Assembly (NCBI GenBank): GCA_021781575.1
Contig: JAJXWP010000044.1
Span: forward strand, 1 to 33,785
Source: Pseudomonadota bacterium
Lineage (GTDB): Bacteria > Pseudomonadota > Alphaproteobacteria > Rhodospirillales > Magnetospirillaceae
Length of the DNA stretch: 33,785 nucleotides
Direction: 5' to 3'
Shown: piece after piece, positions 16,549 through 26,837 of the stretch
Numbering within the stretch: the first letter of the stretch is position 1
Layout: each line of letters opens with the position of its first letter
The notes under the pieces: model-generated
What the model saw: only the letters and a program-made list of their open reading frames with translations
Told to the model about the DNA's origin: nothing
Databases searched by the model: none
Position numbers and translations under genes: made by a program

Positions 16549-17055
16549 TCAGCCTTTATCGAGGATCAGCACCCAGTCGGTGCCGGTCCAGCGGACCCGC
16601 TGATCCTTCCGCCGCCACTGGCCGGTGGCCGCATCTTTCTGGCGGCCTTCGACAAAGCGCAGGTCGGGCAGCCAGCGGTGCGGCGTCGGCACGACCACCA
16701 GATCACCGGCGCAGAAATCGCCGCCCAGGCGATCGCGCCCGCCTTGCGGCGATGCCGGCCCGAAAACCGTGAAGCCGAACTGCCCGCAAGGCGCGTGCAA
16801 CGGCTGGCGGATCACCAGGAGATCGCCTTGGCCGTGGGTGATCGGGATCAGCACGGCACGCGGATCAAGCCAATCAGGCCAGAGTCCGGGATTGCCGCCG
16901 AAGTTGGGGGCCAGCGCCTGGGCGGCGTAAAGCCGATCGATGGAGTCGAGCCGCTCGAAGGACTGCCAATAGGCATCCGCGCCGGCCCGCACCGGCAAGC
17001 TCAGGCCGAAACCGATCACAACGAAAAGCAGGAGAAGGCGCCACAGTCTCATCAT
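16549..17055 (-). CDS. Secreted protein of unknown function
   Basis: A 168-residue protein starting MMRLWRLLLLFVVIGFGLSL with a signal peptide ending near VRAGA. The mature part is Trp/Asp/Gly-rich (YWQSFERLDSIDRLYAAQ, WPDWLDPRAVLIP, RVRWTGTDWVLILDKG). It has two cysteines (HAPCGQF, GDFCAGD) that could form a disulfide. No family recognised. It starts 10 bases after the meaB stop, so it probably rides on the meaB transcript. An in-frame open extension to 17232 overlaps meaB and lacks a signal peptide at its N-terminus, so it is not used. Confidence 0.7.
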   Translation of the reverse strand: MMRLWRLLLLFVVIGFGLSLPVRAGADAYWQSFERLDSIDRLYAAQALAPNFGGNPGLWPDWLDPRAVLIPITHGQGDLLVIRQPLHAPCGQFGFTVFGPASPQGGRDRLGGDFCAGDLVVVPTPHRWLPDLRFVEGRQKDAATGQWRRKDQRVRWTGTDWVLILDKG

Positions 17056-17065
17056 GGCGGAATGT

Positions 17066-18004
17066 CTACAGCCGCTGGGCCAGCTCCGCCAAGCGACGAA
17101 ATGGTGATTCGTTGGTGGCCAAGCTGAGATCGCCGGCCCGACGGACTCCTTCGCGGCCGAATCGCTCGCGCACCGCCTCGACCAGCCATTGGCCGGCCTG
17201 CGCCCGCCGTGCCGCAGCCAGGCGTCCGCCATCGCGCAGATACAGGGCGTGGGCGTCGATAGCCGCCACCAGGTCGTCGATCCCGCGCTTCTCCATGGCC
17301 GCCACCATCAGCACCGGGATCGCCCAGCCTCCGGGCTCCTCGGCCAGGCTGAGCGCGCCCTTCACATCGGCCCTGGCGCGACGCGCCGGCGGACCCATAT
17401 CGGCCTTGGTCACCACCACCACATGGGGAATCTCGGCGATCCCCGCTTTCATGAACTGCAGGCTGTCACCGGAGCCGGGCTGGACGCAGAACAGCACCGT
17501 ATCAGCCACGCCCACCACCTCGGTCTCCGATTGGCCGACGCCCACTGTCTCGATCAGCACCACGTCGTAGAGAGCCCGCATCAACACCATGGCCGAGATG
17601 GTGAGTCCGGCTAGGCCGCCCAGCCGGTCGCGGGCGGCCATCGACCTGACGAAGATCCCCTGGTCCTCAGGATCAGTGGACAGGCGCGTGCGGTCGCCCA
17701 GCAAGGCGCCGCCGGAGCGTCGCGACGACGGGTCGACGGCGATGCAGGCCACCCTCTGCCCACTGGCCCGCCAAGCCTGGATCAGCGCGTTCATCAGTGT
17801 GGATTTACCCACCCCCGGCGGACCGGTCATGCCGACCACCTGGGCCGTCGGCGCCGCATAGGCGTCGGACAGGAGATCGACCACCTCGGCCGAATCGGGC
17901 GCCTGCTCGATCCGCGCCAGAGCCCGCGCCAAGGCCGCCTTGCCGCCGGCGCGGAGAGACAGAAGGGTCATGGGTTCCGGCACGAAATGACCCCCCGTAT
18001 GCAT
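17066..18004 (-). CDS. meaB: MeaB/ArgK-type G3E GTPase
   Basis: GTPase chaperone that protects and reloads adenosylcobalamin-dependent methylmalonyl-CoA mutase. The 312 residues contain the P-loop GPPGVGKST (61-69), the family's switch-like DPSSRRSGGALLGDRTRL (91-108), ETVGVGQSE (152-160) and the guanine motif TKAD (199-202). The start at 18004 gives a length close to the family; ATG 17971 (MTLLSLRAGG) is an alternative and neither has a strong ribosome site. The mutase gene is not in the window. A repeat element lies directly upstream, and a secreted protein gene follows. Confidence 0.92.
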   Translation of the reverse strand: MHTGGHFVPEPMTLLSLRAGGKAALARALARIEQAPDSAEVVDLLSDAYAAPTAQVVGMTGPPGVGKSTLMNALIQAWRASGQRVACIAVDPSSRRSGGALLGDRTRLSTDPEDQGIFVRSMAARDRLGGLAGLTISAMVLMRALYDVVLIETVGVGQSETEVVGVADTVLFCVQPGSGDSLQFMKAGIAEIPHVVVVTKADMGPPARRARADVKGALSLAEEPGGWAIPVLMVAAMEKRGIDDLVAAIDAHALYLRDGGRLAAARRAQAGQWLVEAVRERFGREGVRRAGDLSLATNESPFRRLAELAQRL

Positions 18005-18012
18005 TAGTTCAA

Positions 18013-18097
18013 TTCACCACGGAGTGCACGGAGAGCACGGAGAAAAGCATTGATGAGCGAAGCTCAAGAGTCCTTCTCCGTGGTCTCCGTGGTCAAA
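18013..18097. repeat. CACGGAG-rich inverted-repeat element
   Basis: The left arm has three spaced copies of ACGGAG (18019-18042) and the right arm two copies of CTCCGTGG (18076-18093). They are inverted around a ~30-base centre. Together they fold into a long imperfect hairpin. Elements with this CACGGAG/CTCCGTG pattern are widespread intergenic repeats in environmental bacteria. It fills the gap between ppdK and meaB. Confidence 0.75.
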
Positions 18098-18099
18098 CC

Positions 18100-20778
<2,679 letters not shown>

Positions 20779-20793
20779 AGAACAGAGCCCTCC

Positions 20794-22860
20794 CTAGCCC
20801 TCAATCCTCGAGAAGTCGGCAATCATCCCCATCGCCGCTTCGATCTGCGACAACAGGCGCAACCTGTTGGCTCGCAGCTCCCCCTCGTCGCAATTGACCG
20901 TCACGCGGTCGAAAAATTGATCGACGGGGCGGCGCAGGCGGGCCAGAGCGCCCATCGCGTCGGCGAAACGCTCGGCGGTCAATGCCGGCGCCATCGCCCG
21001 GCGCAGCTCGGCCAGACTGTCGTACAAAGCCTTCTCCTCCGCTGCCGTCAGCAGCGACGCATCTACTCCGCCCGAATAAGAGATGCCATCTTTTTTTTCT
21101 TCGATGCGCACAATGTTGGCGGCGCGTCGGTAAGCGGTCAAAAGATTGGCTCCGTCATCACTGGCCAGGAAGTCCTTCAGCGCGTCGACCCGGGCCAAGA
21201 GGCGGACCAGATCGTCTTCGCCGCCCAAGGCGAATACCGCAGAAATCAGGTCGTGGCGGACCCCCTGTTCGCGCAGGTGCACTTTCAGGCGGTCGGCGAA
21301 GAAGTCCAGCAGGTCGGCGGCGGTGGCCTCGGCGGAAGCAGCCAGCGGCCCCTTGAATTCGCCGTGCGCGCCGCGGAACAGGTCCAGCAGATGCAATCGC
21401 AGGCCGTTCTCCAGAATCAGCCGGATGACACCCAGCGCGGCGCGGCGCAGCGCGAAGGGATCCTTCGAGCCGGTAGGCTTTTCGTCGATGGCGAAGAAGC
21501 CGACCAGGGCGTCGAGCTTGTCGGCCAGCGCCACGGCCACCGAAATCGGCGCGGTGGGGCAGCGGTCATTGGGACCCTGCGGGGAATAATGGTCGGCGAC
21601 GGCGTCGGCGACGGCCGGCGGCTCGCCGTCCTTCAGCGCGTAATAGCGCCCCATGACGCCCTGCAATTCGGGGAATTCGCCGACCATCTCCGACGACAGG
21701 TCGGCCTTGGCGAGGAGCGCCGCCCGGGCGGCTGCGGCCGAGTCGGCGCCGATGGCGGCAGCAATGGCGCGGGCCGCCGCCGTCACCCGCTCCACCTTGT
21801 CGGCCATGCTGCCCAGCTTGGCGTAGTAAAGGCGCTCGGCCAGCTTGGGCAGGCGGCTCTCCAGCTTGGCCTTGCGGTCGGTATCCCAGAAGAACTTGGC
21901 GTCGGAGAGGCGGGCCCGCAGCACCCGCTCGTTGCCGGCGACCACCGCCTTGCCGTTGTCGGCCGTCTCCATGTTGGAGACCACCAGGAACCGGTTGGCC
22001 AGGCGGCCGTCGGCCTTGAGCAGCGAGAAATATTTCTGATGGGAGCGCATCGAGGTGATCAGCACCTCGTCCGGCACATCCATGAAGGCCTGATCGATGG
22101 TGCCGACCAGCACCACCGGCCATTCCACCAGCCCGGTCACTTCGGCCAGCAGGCCGTCGTCGCGGCGCAAACTCAGTCCCTCACGCTCGGCCGCCTCCTC
22201 CGCCTGACGAAGAATGGCATGGCGGCGCTCCGTCGGGTCGAGAATCACCTTGGCGGCGGCCAACTGGCTGGCATAGTGGCTGTAATCGGACACCTGGAAG
22301 CGGGCCGGGTGCAGGAAACGGTGGCCGACGGTGGTGCTGCCGGCGCTCACCGGGCCGAACCGCACCGGCACCACGGCGCCGTCGAACAGACAGACGATCC
22401 CCTGCAGCGGCCGCACCCAGCGTACCGGCAGACCGCCCCAGCGCATGGACTTGGGCCAGGGAAAGTCGGCCATGGCCTGTTCCACCACCTCGCCGATCAC
22501 TTCGGCGGTCGGCCGCCCTTTGCGCGAGATGACGGCGAAATGGAACACGCCCTTGCCGGTGTCCCGCTGCTCGCATTGCTCGAGGGTTACACCGGCCCCC
22601 TTGAGGAAGCCGTCCAGCGCCTGCGCCGGCGCGCCGACACGGGGGCCGCGCCGTTCCTCGGAAACGTCCGGAGTGGCGGTGGGCAGGCCTTCGACCACCA
22701 AGGCCAGCCGCCGCGGCGTCACGTAGCTGCGCAGTCCGTCATAGACGAGGCCGTTCTTTTTCAGCCCCTCCGCCACCAGGCGTTCCAGATCCTCGGCGGC
22801 GCGCGCTTGCATGCGGGCAGGAATTTCCTCGGAGAGCAGCTCCAGGAGCAGTTCAGCCAT
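20794..22860 (-). CDS. glyS: Glycyl-tRNA synthetase beta subunit
   Basis: Beta subunit of the two-subunit bacterial glycyl-tRNA synthetase, needed for tRNA binding. The 688-residue length is normal. The N-terminus [18 protein letters not shown] and the internal [20 protein letters not shown] and [17 protein letters not shown] stretches are family signatures. The anticodon-binding helical domain ([19 protein letters not shown]) is at the C-terminus. It begins 3 bases after the glyQ stop, so the subunits are made together. Confidence 0.97.
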   Translation of the reverse strand: MAELLLELLSEEIPARMQARAAEDLERLVAEGLKKNGLVYDGLRSYVTPRRLALVVEGLPTATPDVSEERRGPRVGAPAQALDGFLKGAGVTLEQCEQRDTGKGVFHFAVISRKGRPTAEVIGEVVEQAMADFPWPKSMRWGGLPVRWVRPLQGIVCLFDGAVVPVRFGPVSAGSTTVGHRFLHPARFQVSDYSHYASQLAAAKVILDPTERRHAILRQAEEAAEREGLSLRRDDGLLAEVTGLVEWPVVLVGTIDQAFMDVPDEVLITSMRSHQKYFSLLKADGRLANRFLVVSNMETADNGKAVVAGNERVLRARLSDAKFFWDTDRKAKLESRLPKLAERLYYAKLGSMADKVERVTAAARAIAAAIGADSAAAARAALLAKADLSSEMVGEFPELQGVMGRYYALKDGEPPAVADAVADHYSPQGPNDRCPTAPISVAVALADKLDALVGFFAIDEKPTGSKDPFALRRAALGVIRLILENGLRLHLLDLFRGAHGEFKGPLAASAEATAADLLDFFADRLKVHLREQGVRHDLISAVFALGGEDDLVRLLARVDALKDFLASDDGANLLTAYRRAANIVRIEEKKDGISYSGGVDASLLTAAEEKALYDSLAELRRAMAPALTAERFADAMGALARLRRPVDQFFDRVTVNCDEGELRANRLRLLSQIEAAMGMIADFSRIEG

Positions 22861-22863
22861 CGC

Positions 22864-23739
22864 TCAGGCCTCCCCCACCTTAGATTGGCGGCTGGCCAGC
22901 CAGCCTTCGCAGCAGGCCTTGGCCAGCGCCCGGACCCGGCCGATATAGGCCTGGCGCTCGGTCACCGAGATCACCCCGCGGGCGTCCAGCAAGTTGAACC
23001 GGTGGCTGGCCTTGATGCACTGGTCGTAGGCCGGCAGAGGCAGCCGGGCGGCAAGCAGCGCCTGGCATTCCTTCTCGGCGTCGAGGAAGTGGCGCAGCAG
23101 CATCTCGGTGTCGGCGACCTCGAAATTATGGGCCGAGTATTCGCGTTCGGCTTGCAGGAAGATGTCGCCGTAGCGGACCCCGGCGCCATTGAAGTCCAGG
23201 TCGTAGACGTTCTCCACCCCCTGGATGTACATGGCCAGGCGCTCCAGACCATAGGTCAGCTCGACCGCCACCGGGTCGCATTCGATGCCGCCGACTTGCT
23301 GGAAATAGGTGAACTGGGTCACCTCCATGCCGTCGCACCACACCTCCCAGCCCAGGCCCCAGGCCCCCAGAGTGGGGCTTTCCCAGTCATCCTCGACGAA
23401 ACGGATGTCGTGGGCCAAAGGATCGATGCCCAGGCATTTCAGGCTTTCCAGGTAGAGCTCCTGGCTGTTTTCCGGGGAGGGCTTGAGGATCACCTGGAAT
23501 TGGTAGTAATGCTGCAGCCGGTTGGGGTTCTCACCGTAGCGGCCATCCTTCGGTCGTCGCGAAGGCTGGACATAGGCCGTCTTCCACGGCTCCGGGCCAA
23601 GGGCGCGCAATGTCGTCGCCGGGTGGAAGGTACCGGCCCCCACTTCCATGTCGTAGGGCTGGAGAATGACGCATCCCTGCTCGGCCCAGAAGGACTGCAG
23701 CCGCAAGATCAGGGATTGAAAACTCGGCGTGGGCGCCAT
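22864..23739 (-). CDS. glyQ: Glycyl-tRNA synthetase alpha subunit
   Basis: Catalytic alpha subunit that activates glycine. The 291 residues include [40 protein letters not shown] and [20 protein letters not shown], all diagnostic for the class II alpha subunit. It is the first gene of the glyQ-glyS-ppdK run. Its leader has a GTCCCG-TTGG-CGGGAC hairpin (23766-23781). It is divergent from the wzm-type gene across 171 bases. Confidence 0.97.
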   Translation of the reverse strand: MAPTPSFQSLILRLQSFWAEQGCVILQPYDMEVGAGTFHPATTLRALGPEPWKTAYVQPSRRPKDGRYGENPNRLQHYYQFQVILKPSPENSQELYLESLKCLGIDPLAHDIRFVEDDWESPTLGAWGLGWEVWCDGMEVTQFTYFQQVGGIECDPVAVELTYGLERLAMYIQGVENVYDLDFNGAGVRYGDIFLQAEREYSAHNFEVADTEMLLRHFLDAEKECQALLAARLPLPAYDQCIKASHRFNLLDARGVISVTERQAYIGRVRALAKACCEGWLASRQSKVGEA

Positions 23740-23786
23740 GGGAAACCGTTATCGTTGGACAATGGGTCCCGTTGGCGGGACGGGGA

Positions 23787-23816
23787 AACTTAAGCGGGGG
23801 GCAACCCCGGGGTCAA
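23787..23816 (-). promoter_or_regulatory. Candidate promoter of glyQ
   Basis: On the minus strand TTGACC (23816-23811) and TAAGTT (23792-23787) are 18 bases apart. The transcript would carry a ~40-base leader with the hairpin at 23766-23781. Confidence 0.4.
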
Positions 23817-23836
23817 GGGTGGGACTTCACCCTGGC

Positions 23837-23866
23837 TTGGCTGCGTCCAAGAAGCTGTGTTATAGC
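23837..23866 (+). promoter_or_regulatory. Candidate promoter of the ABC exporter genes
   Basis: TTGGCT (23837-23842) and TATAGC (23861-23866) are 18 bases apart, upstream of ATG 23911. The gTTATAGC form of the -10 is frequent in alphaproteobacterial promoters. Confidence 0.45.
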
Positions 23867-23910
23867 TCCCGGCGATCCGGCATGGGCGAGGAAGGCAGGG
23901 TAAGGCTCCG

Positions 23911-24741
23911 ATGACCAGCGGCATGGGCTACGAGGTGCGCCCCACCTCGGCGGTGTCCCGGGAATTCTTCAAGGAAATCTGGTTCTTCCGCCGCCTGATC
24001 TGGCTTTTCATCTGGCGCGACGTCGTTGTGCGCTACAAGAACACCATCATCGGCGCCGCCTGGTACGTGCTTCAGCCGCTGGCCATGATGGTGGTCTTCA
24101 CCCTGTTTTTCGGCAGCGTATTCAAGCGCTACATCGGTGATCTGCCTTATCCGCTGTTCGCCTATGGCGGTCTTTTGCTGTGGCAGCTGTTCAGCCGCTC
24201 GCTGAGCCTGTCGGCGGGAAGCCTTGTCGTTTACGACTACATGCTGAACAAGATCTATTTCCCGCGGATCATCGTGCCGGCCTCGATCGTCATCGGCGCC
24301 GTATTCGATTTCCTGGTAACCGCGATCCTGCTGGGTCTGATGCTGATCTATTACCACGTCGCCGTCGGGCTCTCGCTGTTGCTGATCGTTCCGATCCTGC
24401 TGGTCACCCAGATGTTCACCATGGGCTGCGGCTGCTTCCTGGCGGCATTGGATGCGCGGCACCGCGACGTCCGCCACGCCATTCCGCTGCTCATGCAGGT
24501 GTGGATGTTCTGCACCCCGGTCATGTACCCGGCTTCCTACGTGCCTGAAAAGTGGCGGATGTTCTATTCCTTGAACCCCATGGTAGGGCTGACCGAGGCG
24601 TTCCGCTGGGCGATCTTCCGCAGCGGCGACCTGCCCCCGCTGGCCAGTATCGGCATGGCGGCGGCCATCGGCCTCACGGTATTCGTCGCCGGCGTGGCGT
24701 TCTTCCAGAAGGTCCAGGGTACGCTGGTGGACACGCTGTAA
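23911..24741 (+). CDS. ABC-2 type polysaccharide export permease (Wzm-like)
   Basis: Membrane half of an ABC exporter for O-antigen, capsule or teichoic-acid-like glycans. The 276-residue protein has the amphipathic N-terminus (EIWFFRRLIWLFIWRDVVVRYKNT) and six predicted membrane segments. The signatures GAAWYVLQPLAMM and PVMYPASYVPEKWRMFYSLNPM are typical of Wzm/TagG/KpsM. AAGG lies 5 bases before ATG 23911. The ATP-binding partner follows at once. The polymer exported is unknown. Confidence 0.92.
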   Translation: MTSGMGYEVRPTSAVSREFFKEIWFFRRLIWLFIWRDVVVRYKNTIIGAAWYVLQPLAMMVVFTLFFGSVFKRYIGDLPYPLFAYGGLLLWQLFSRSLSLSAGSLVVYDYMLNKIYFPRIIVPASIVIGAVFDFLVTAILLGLMLIYYHVAVGLSLLLIVPILLVTQMFTMGCGCFLAALDARHRDVRHAIPLLMQVWMFCTPVMYPASYVPEKWRMFYSLNPMVGLTEAFRWAIFRSGDLPPLASIGMAAAIGLTVFVAGVAFFQKVQGTLVDTL

Positions 24742-24751
24742 GGAGATGCCG

Positions 24752-25972
24752 GTGGACGACATCGCCATCCGCGCCTATTCGCTCGGCAAGCGCTACCGGA
24801 TCCGCGAAACCGGCGGGGTCACCGGCCTGGTCGATCTGGCCCGCCGGCGGCTCGGCCGGCCGGGCGACGGGCCCAATCAGTTCTGGGCGCTGAAGGACAT
24901 CAGCTTCGACATCCGCAAAGGCGAAGTGGTCGGCGTGCTGGGCCACAATGGCGCCGGCAAGAGCACGCTGTTGAAGGTCCTGACCCGGATCACCAATCCG
25001 ACTGAAGGCTGGGCCAGGATCAACGGGCGAGTGGGAATGCTGCTGGAGGTAGGGACCGGCTTCCATCCGCATCTGACCGGCCGCGAGAACGTCATCGTCG
25101 GCGGCGCCATCCTCGGCATGAGCCGCAGGGAAACCCTGGACAAATACGACGCCATCGTCGAGTTCGCCGAAATGGCCGGCTTCATGGATATGCCTGTCGG
25201 CCATTATTCCTCCGGCATGGCCCTGCGCCTGGCCCTGTCGGTGGCGATTCACCTCGATGCCGAAGTGGTCTTCCTCGACGAGATCTGGGCGGTCGGCGAC
25301 CATGCCTTCCAATACAAGACCTGGCGACGCATCGAACAGCTGATCGCCAGCGGCCGCACCTTCGTCATCGTCGCCCATAACCTGCAGATCATCGAACGGC
25401 TGTGCACCCGCTGCCTGCTGCTCGATCACGGCACCCTGACCATGGACGGAACCCCCGCCGAGGTCATCGGGCGGTATCGCGACGAGCTGCGCCGGCGCAG
25501 TTCGGGAAGCGGTGTGCCGGTAAACGGCGGCAGCACGAGCGGCGCGGGCGGCGTCGACATCGTCGAGGCCCGGCTCGACACCGATGACGTGCGCCGGGGC
25601 GAGCGACTGCACTGCCACCTCGTCCTGGAAGCGCGGGCAGCGGGGAAAGTCACCCTCGGCCTGTCGGTGCGCGACGGCATGGGCAGGACGGTAGCGGTGT
25701 GCACCCAGGGCGAGCAGCCGCTGCCCTGGTCCGAGCTGACCCTGCTGACCGGCCGCAACAGCTTGCGCTGTGCCATTCCGGTAGTCTTTCCTGCGGCCAA
25801 TACCTTCGAACTGGTGCTGGAGCTGCGTGGCGAAGACGGTTTGGCGGCCTATGCCGACCTGCCGTTCTCGGTGACCGAACACGAAGTGGTCGTGGCCGAT
25901 GCCGGCGGTAGGGGTGTCTCCGTCCCGGCGCTGACGGTCGACTGGCGGGTCGAGGAGGGGGTGGCGGAGTAG
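24752..25972 (+). CDS. ABC polysaccharide exporter ATPase with C-terminal glycan-binding domain (Wzt-like)
   Basis: ATPase partner of the Wzm-like permease. The ABC domain has Walker A GHNGAGKST (64-72), signature YSSGMALRLAL (from 152), Walker B VVFLDE (172-177) and switch His209. RENV in FHPHLTGRENV is typical of glycan exporters. Residues ~255-390 form a separate beta-rich domain like the Wzt C-terminal domain that reads the non-reducing end of the glycan. GTG 24752 is preferred: AGGAG (24741-24745), overlapping the wzm stop, is 6 bases upstream. The ATG at 24746 would abut that site. Having the extra domain suggests a chain-terminated O-polysaccharide substrate. Confidence 0.9.
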   Translation: MDDIAIRAYSLGKRYRIRETGGVTGLVDLARRRLGRPGDGPNQFWALKDISFDIRKGEVVGVLGHNGAGKSTLLKVLTRITNPTEGWARINGRVGMLLEVGTGFHPHLTGRENVIVGGAILGMSRRETLDKYDAIVEFAEMAGFMDMPVGHYSSGMALRLALSVAIHLDAEVVFLDEIWAVGDHAFQYKTWRRIEQLIASGRTFVIVAHNLQIIERLCTRCLLLDHGTLTMDGTPAEVIGRYRDELRRRSSGSGVPVNGGSTSGAGGVDIVEARLDTDDVRRGERLHCHLVLEARAAGKVTLGLSVRDGMGRTVAVCTQGEQPLPWSELTLLTGRNSLRCAIPVVFPAANTFELVLELRGEDGLAAYADLPFSVTEHEVVVADAGGRGVSVPALTVDWRVEEGVAE

Positions 25973-26047
25973 GCACTCATCGGCGCCGTCTGGGGATGGC
26001 CCTTCCGATGTCCTTCATCCTGGCCGCCGTCATGTCGAATTTCCTGA

Positions 26048-26088
26048 CAAACTACAGGTTGAGCCACTCCAGGCAACTATAGTTGCCT
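26048..26088. promoter_or_regulatory. Perfect 18-bp palindrome plus an imperfect copy upstream of the PEP-CTERM gene
   Basis: AGGCAACTATAGTTGCCT (26071-26088) is a perfect palindrome. CAAACTACAGGTTG (26048-26061) is a related imperfect one, with centres 25 bases apart. They lie upstream of the sigma-54-type promoter at 26114. They may be binding sites for an enhancer-binding activator; this is inferred from position. Confidence 0.6.
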
Positions 26089-26113
26089 TTGGTTTCCCTT
26101 TGAATCTCGGGGA

Positions 26114-26129
26114 TGGCACGACAGTTGCT
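26114..26129 (+). promoter_or_regulatory. Sigma-54 (RpoN) -24/-12 promoter of the PEP-CTERM gene
   Basis: TGGCACG-ACAG-TTGCT matches the sigma-54 consensus TGGCACG-N4-TTGCW at every conserved position. Transcription would begin near 26140, giving a ~60-base leader. A TCGGGC/GCCCGA hairpin (26151-26170) lies inside it. Confidence 0.8.
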
Positions 26130-26201
26130 GGGTATCAGGCCGACAATTCATCGGGCGGGTCCCTGCCCGACAAGAAATCTGGCCAGATTAAGGAGCTCAA
26201 C

Positions 26202-26816
26202 ATGCGGGCTATCCTAACCACCGTTGCAGCAGCCGGCGCGTTCCTGATTGCCGCGGGCTCGTCGATGGCGAACCCGATCGGCCTGACATATGCGGGCGAC
26301 ATCGCGTTTCTAGACAAGGCGGACAGTGGCCGTAATGTCGCCGTGACCATGAACCTTGCCAATCCGACTTCCCCGAATTTCAGCACGGATTTGACGGTTG
26401 GCATGGAACACGACCTCGGGAATCTCTTCAGCCTCACCACCACCGTGGCTACCGGTGGCACTTACCGTTTCATTGACGACATCGTCGTGACCTTCACCTT
26501 CACCCAGCCGCCCGGCGGTACGGGGACGGTGACGGCCACCGACACGGGCAGTATCCGTGGCAACAATCTGGGTGCTATCGACATCAGCTGGAACAATCCG
26601 ACGTTTGTCTCGTTCAGCGACGGTTCAATCCTTTCGATCGCACTCCAGACCATCGATCCGCCGGGCAGTTACCGGCAGCAGACCGATCTCATCGATGTCA
26701 AGTTCACTCTGACCCAAGGTCCGACGGCGGTTCCAGAACCTCTCACGCTGGCCGTGCTCGGCACCGGGCTGATTGGTCTCGGCATGGTGCGCCGCCGCCA
26801 AACGCCCAAGACCTGA
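26202..26816 (+). CDS. PEP-CTERM sorting-domain surface protein
   Basis: A 204-residue secreted protein with a signal peptide (MRAILTTVAAAGAFLIAAGS, cut near SSMA) and the exosortase tail at 177-204. That tail has VPEP, a hydrophobic span (LTLAVLGTGLIGLGM) and basic RRRQ. Exosortase cleaves such tails in exopolysaccharide-making Gram-negatives. The middle is beta-rich, Thr/Gly/Asn-rich and nearly Cys-free. AAGGAG lies 6 bases before ATG 26202, deciding the start over an open extension to 26100. Its base composition looks less GC-rich than its neighbours, suggesting a separate history. It has its own sigma-54-type promoter. No exosortase gene is in the window. Confidence 0.88.
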   Translation: MRAILTTVAAAGAFLIAAGSSMANPIGLTYAGDIAFLDKADSGRNVAVTMNLANPTSPNFSTDLTVGMEHDLGNLFSLTTTVATGGTYRFIDDIVVTFTFTQPPGGTGTVTATDTGSIRGNNLGAIDISWNNPTFVSFSDGSILSIALQTIDPPGSYRQQTDLIDVKFTLTQGPTAVPEPLTLAVLGTGLIGLGMVRRRQTPKT

Positions 26817-26837
26817 ACACTGCGCTTCGCGGGCCCG

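Noticed and set aside
23740-23910. A glycine-responsive or T-box leader before glyQ
   Set aside because: Only one small hairpin is visible; no riboswitch core or T-box sequence was recognised.
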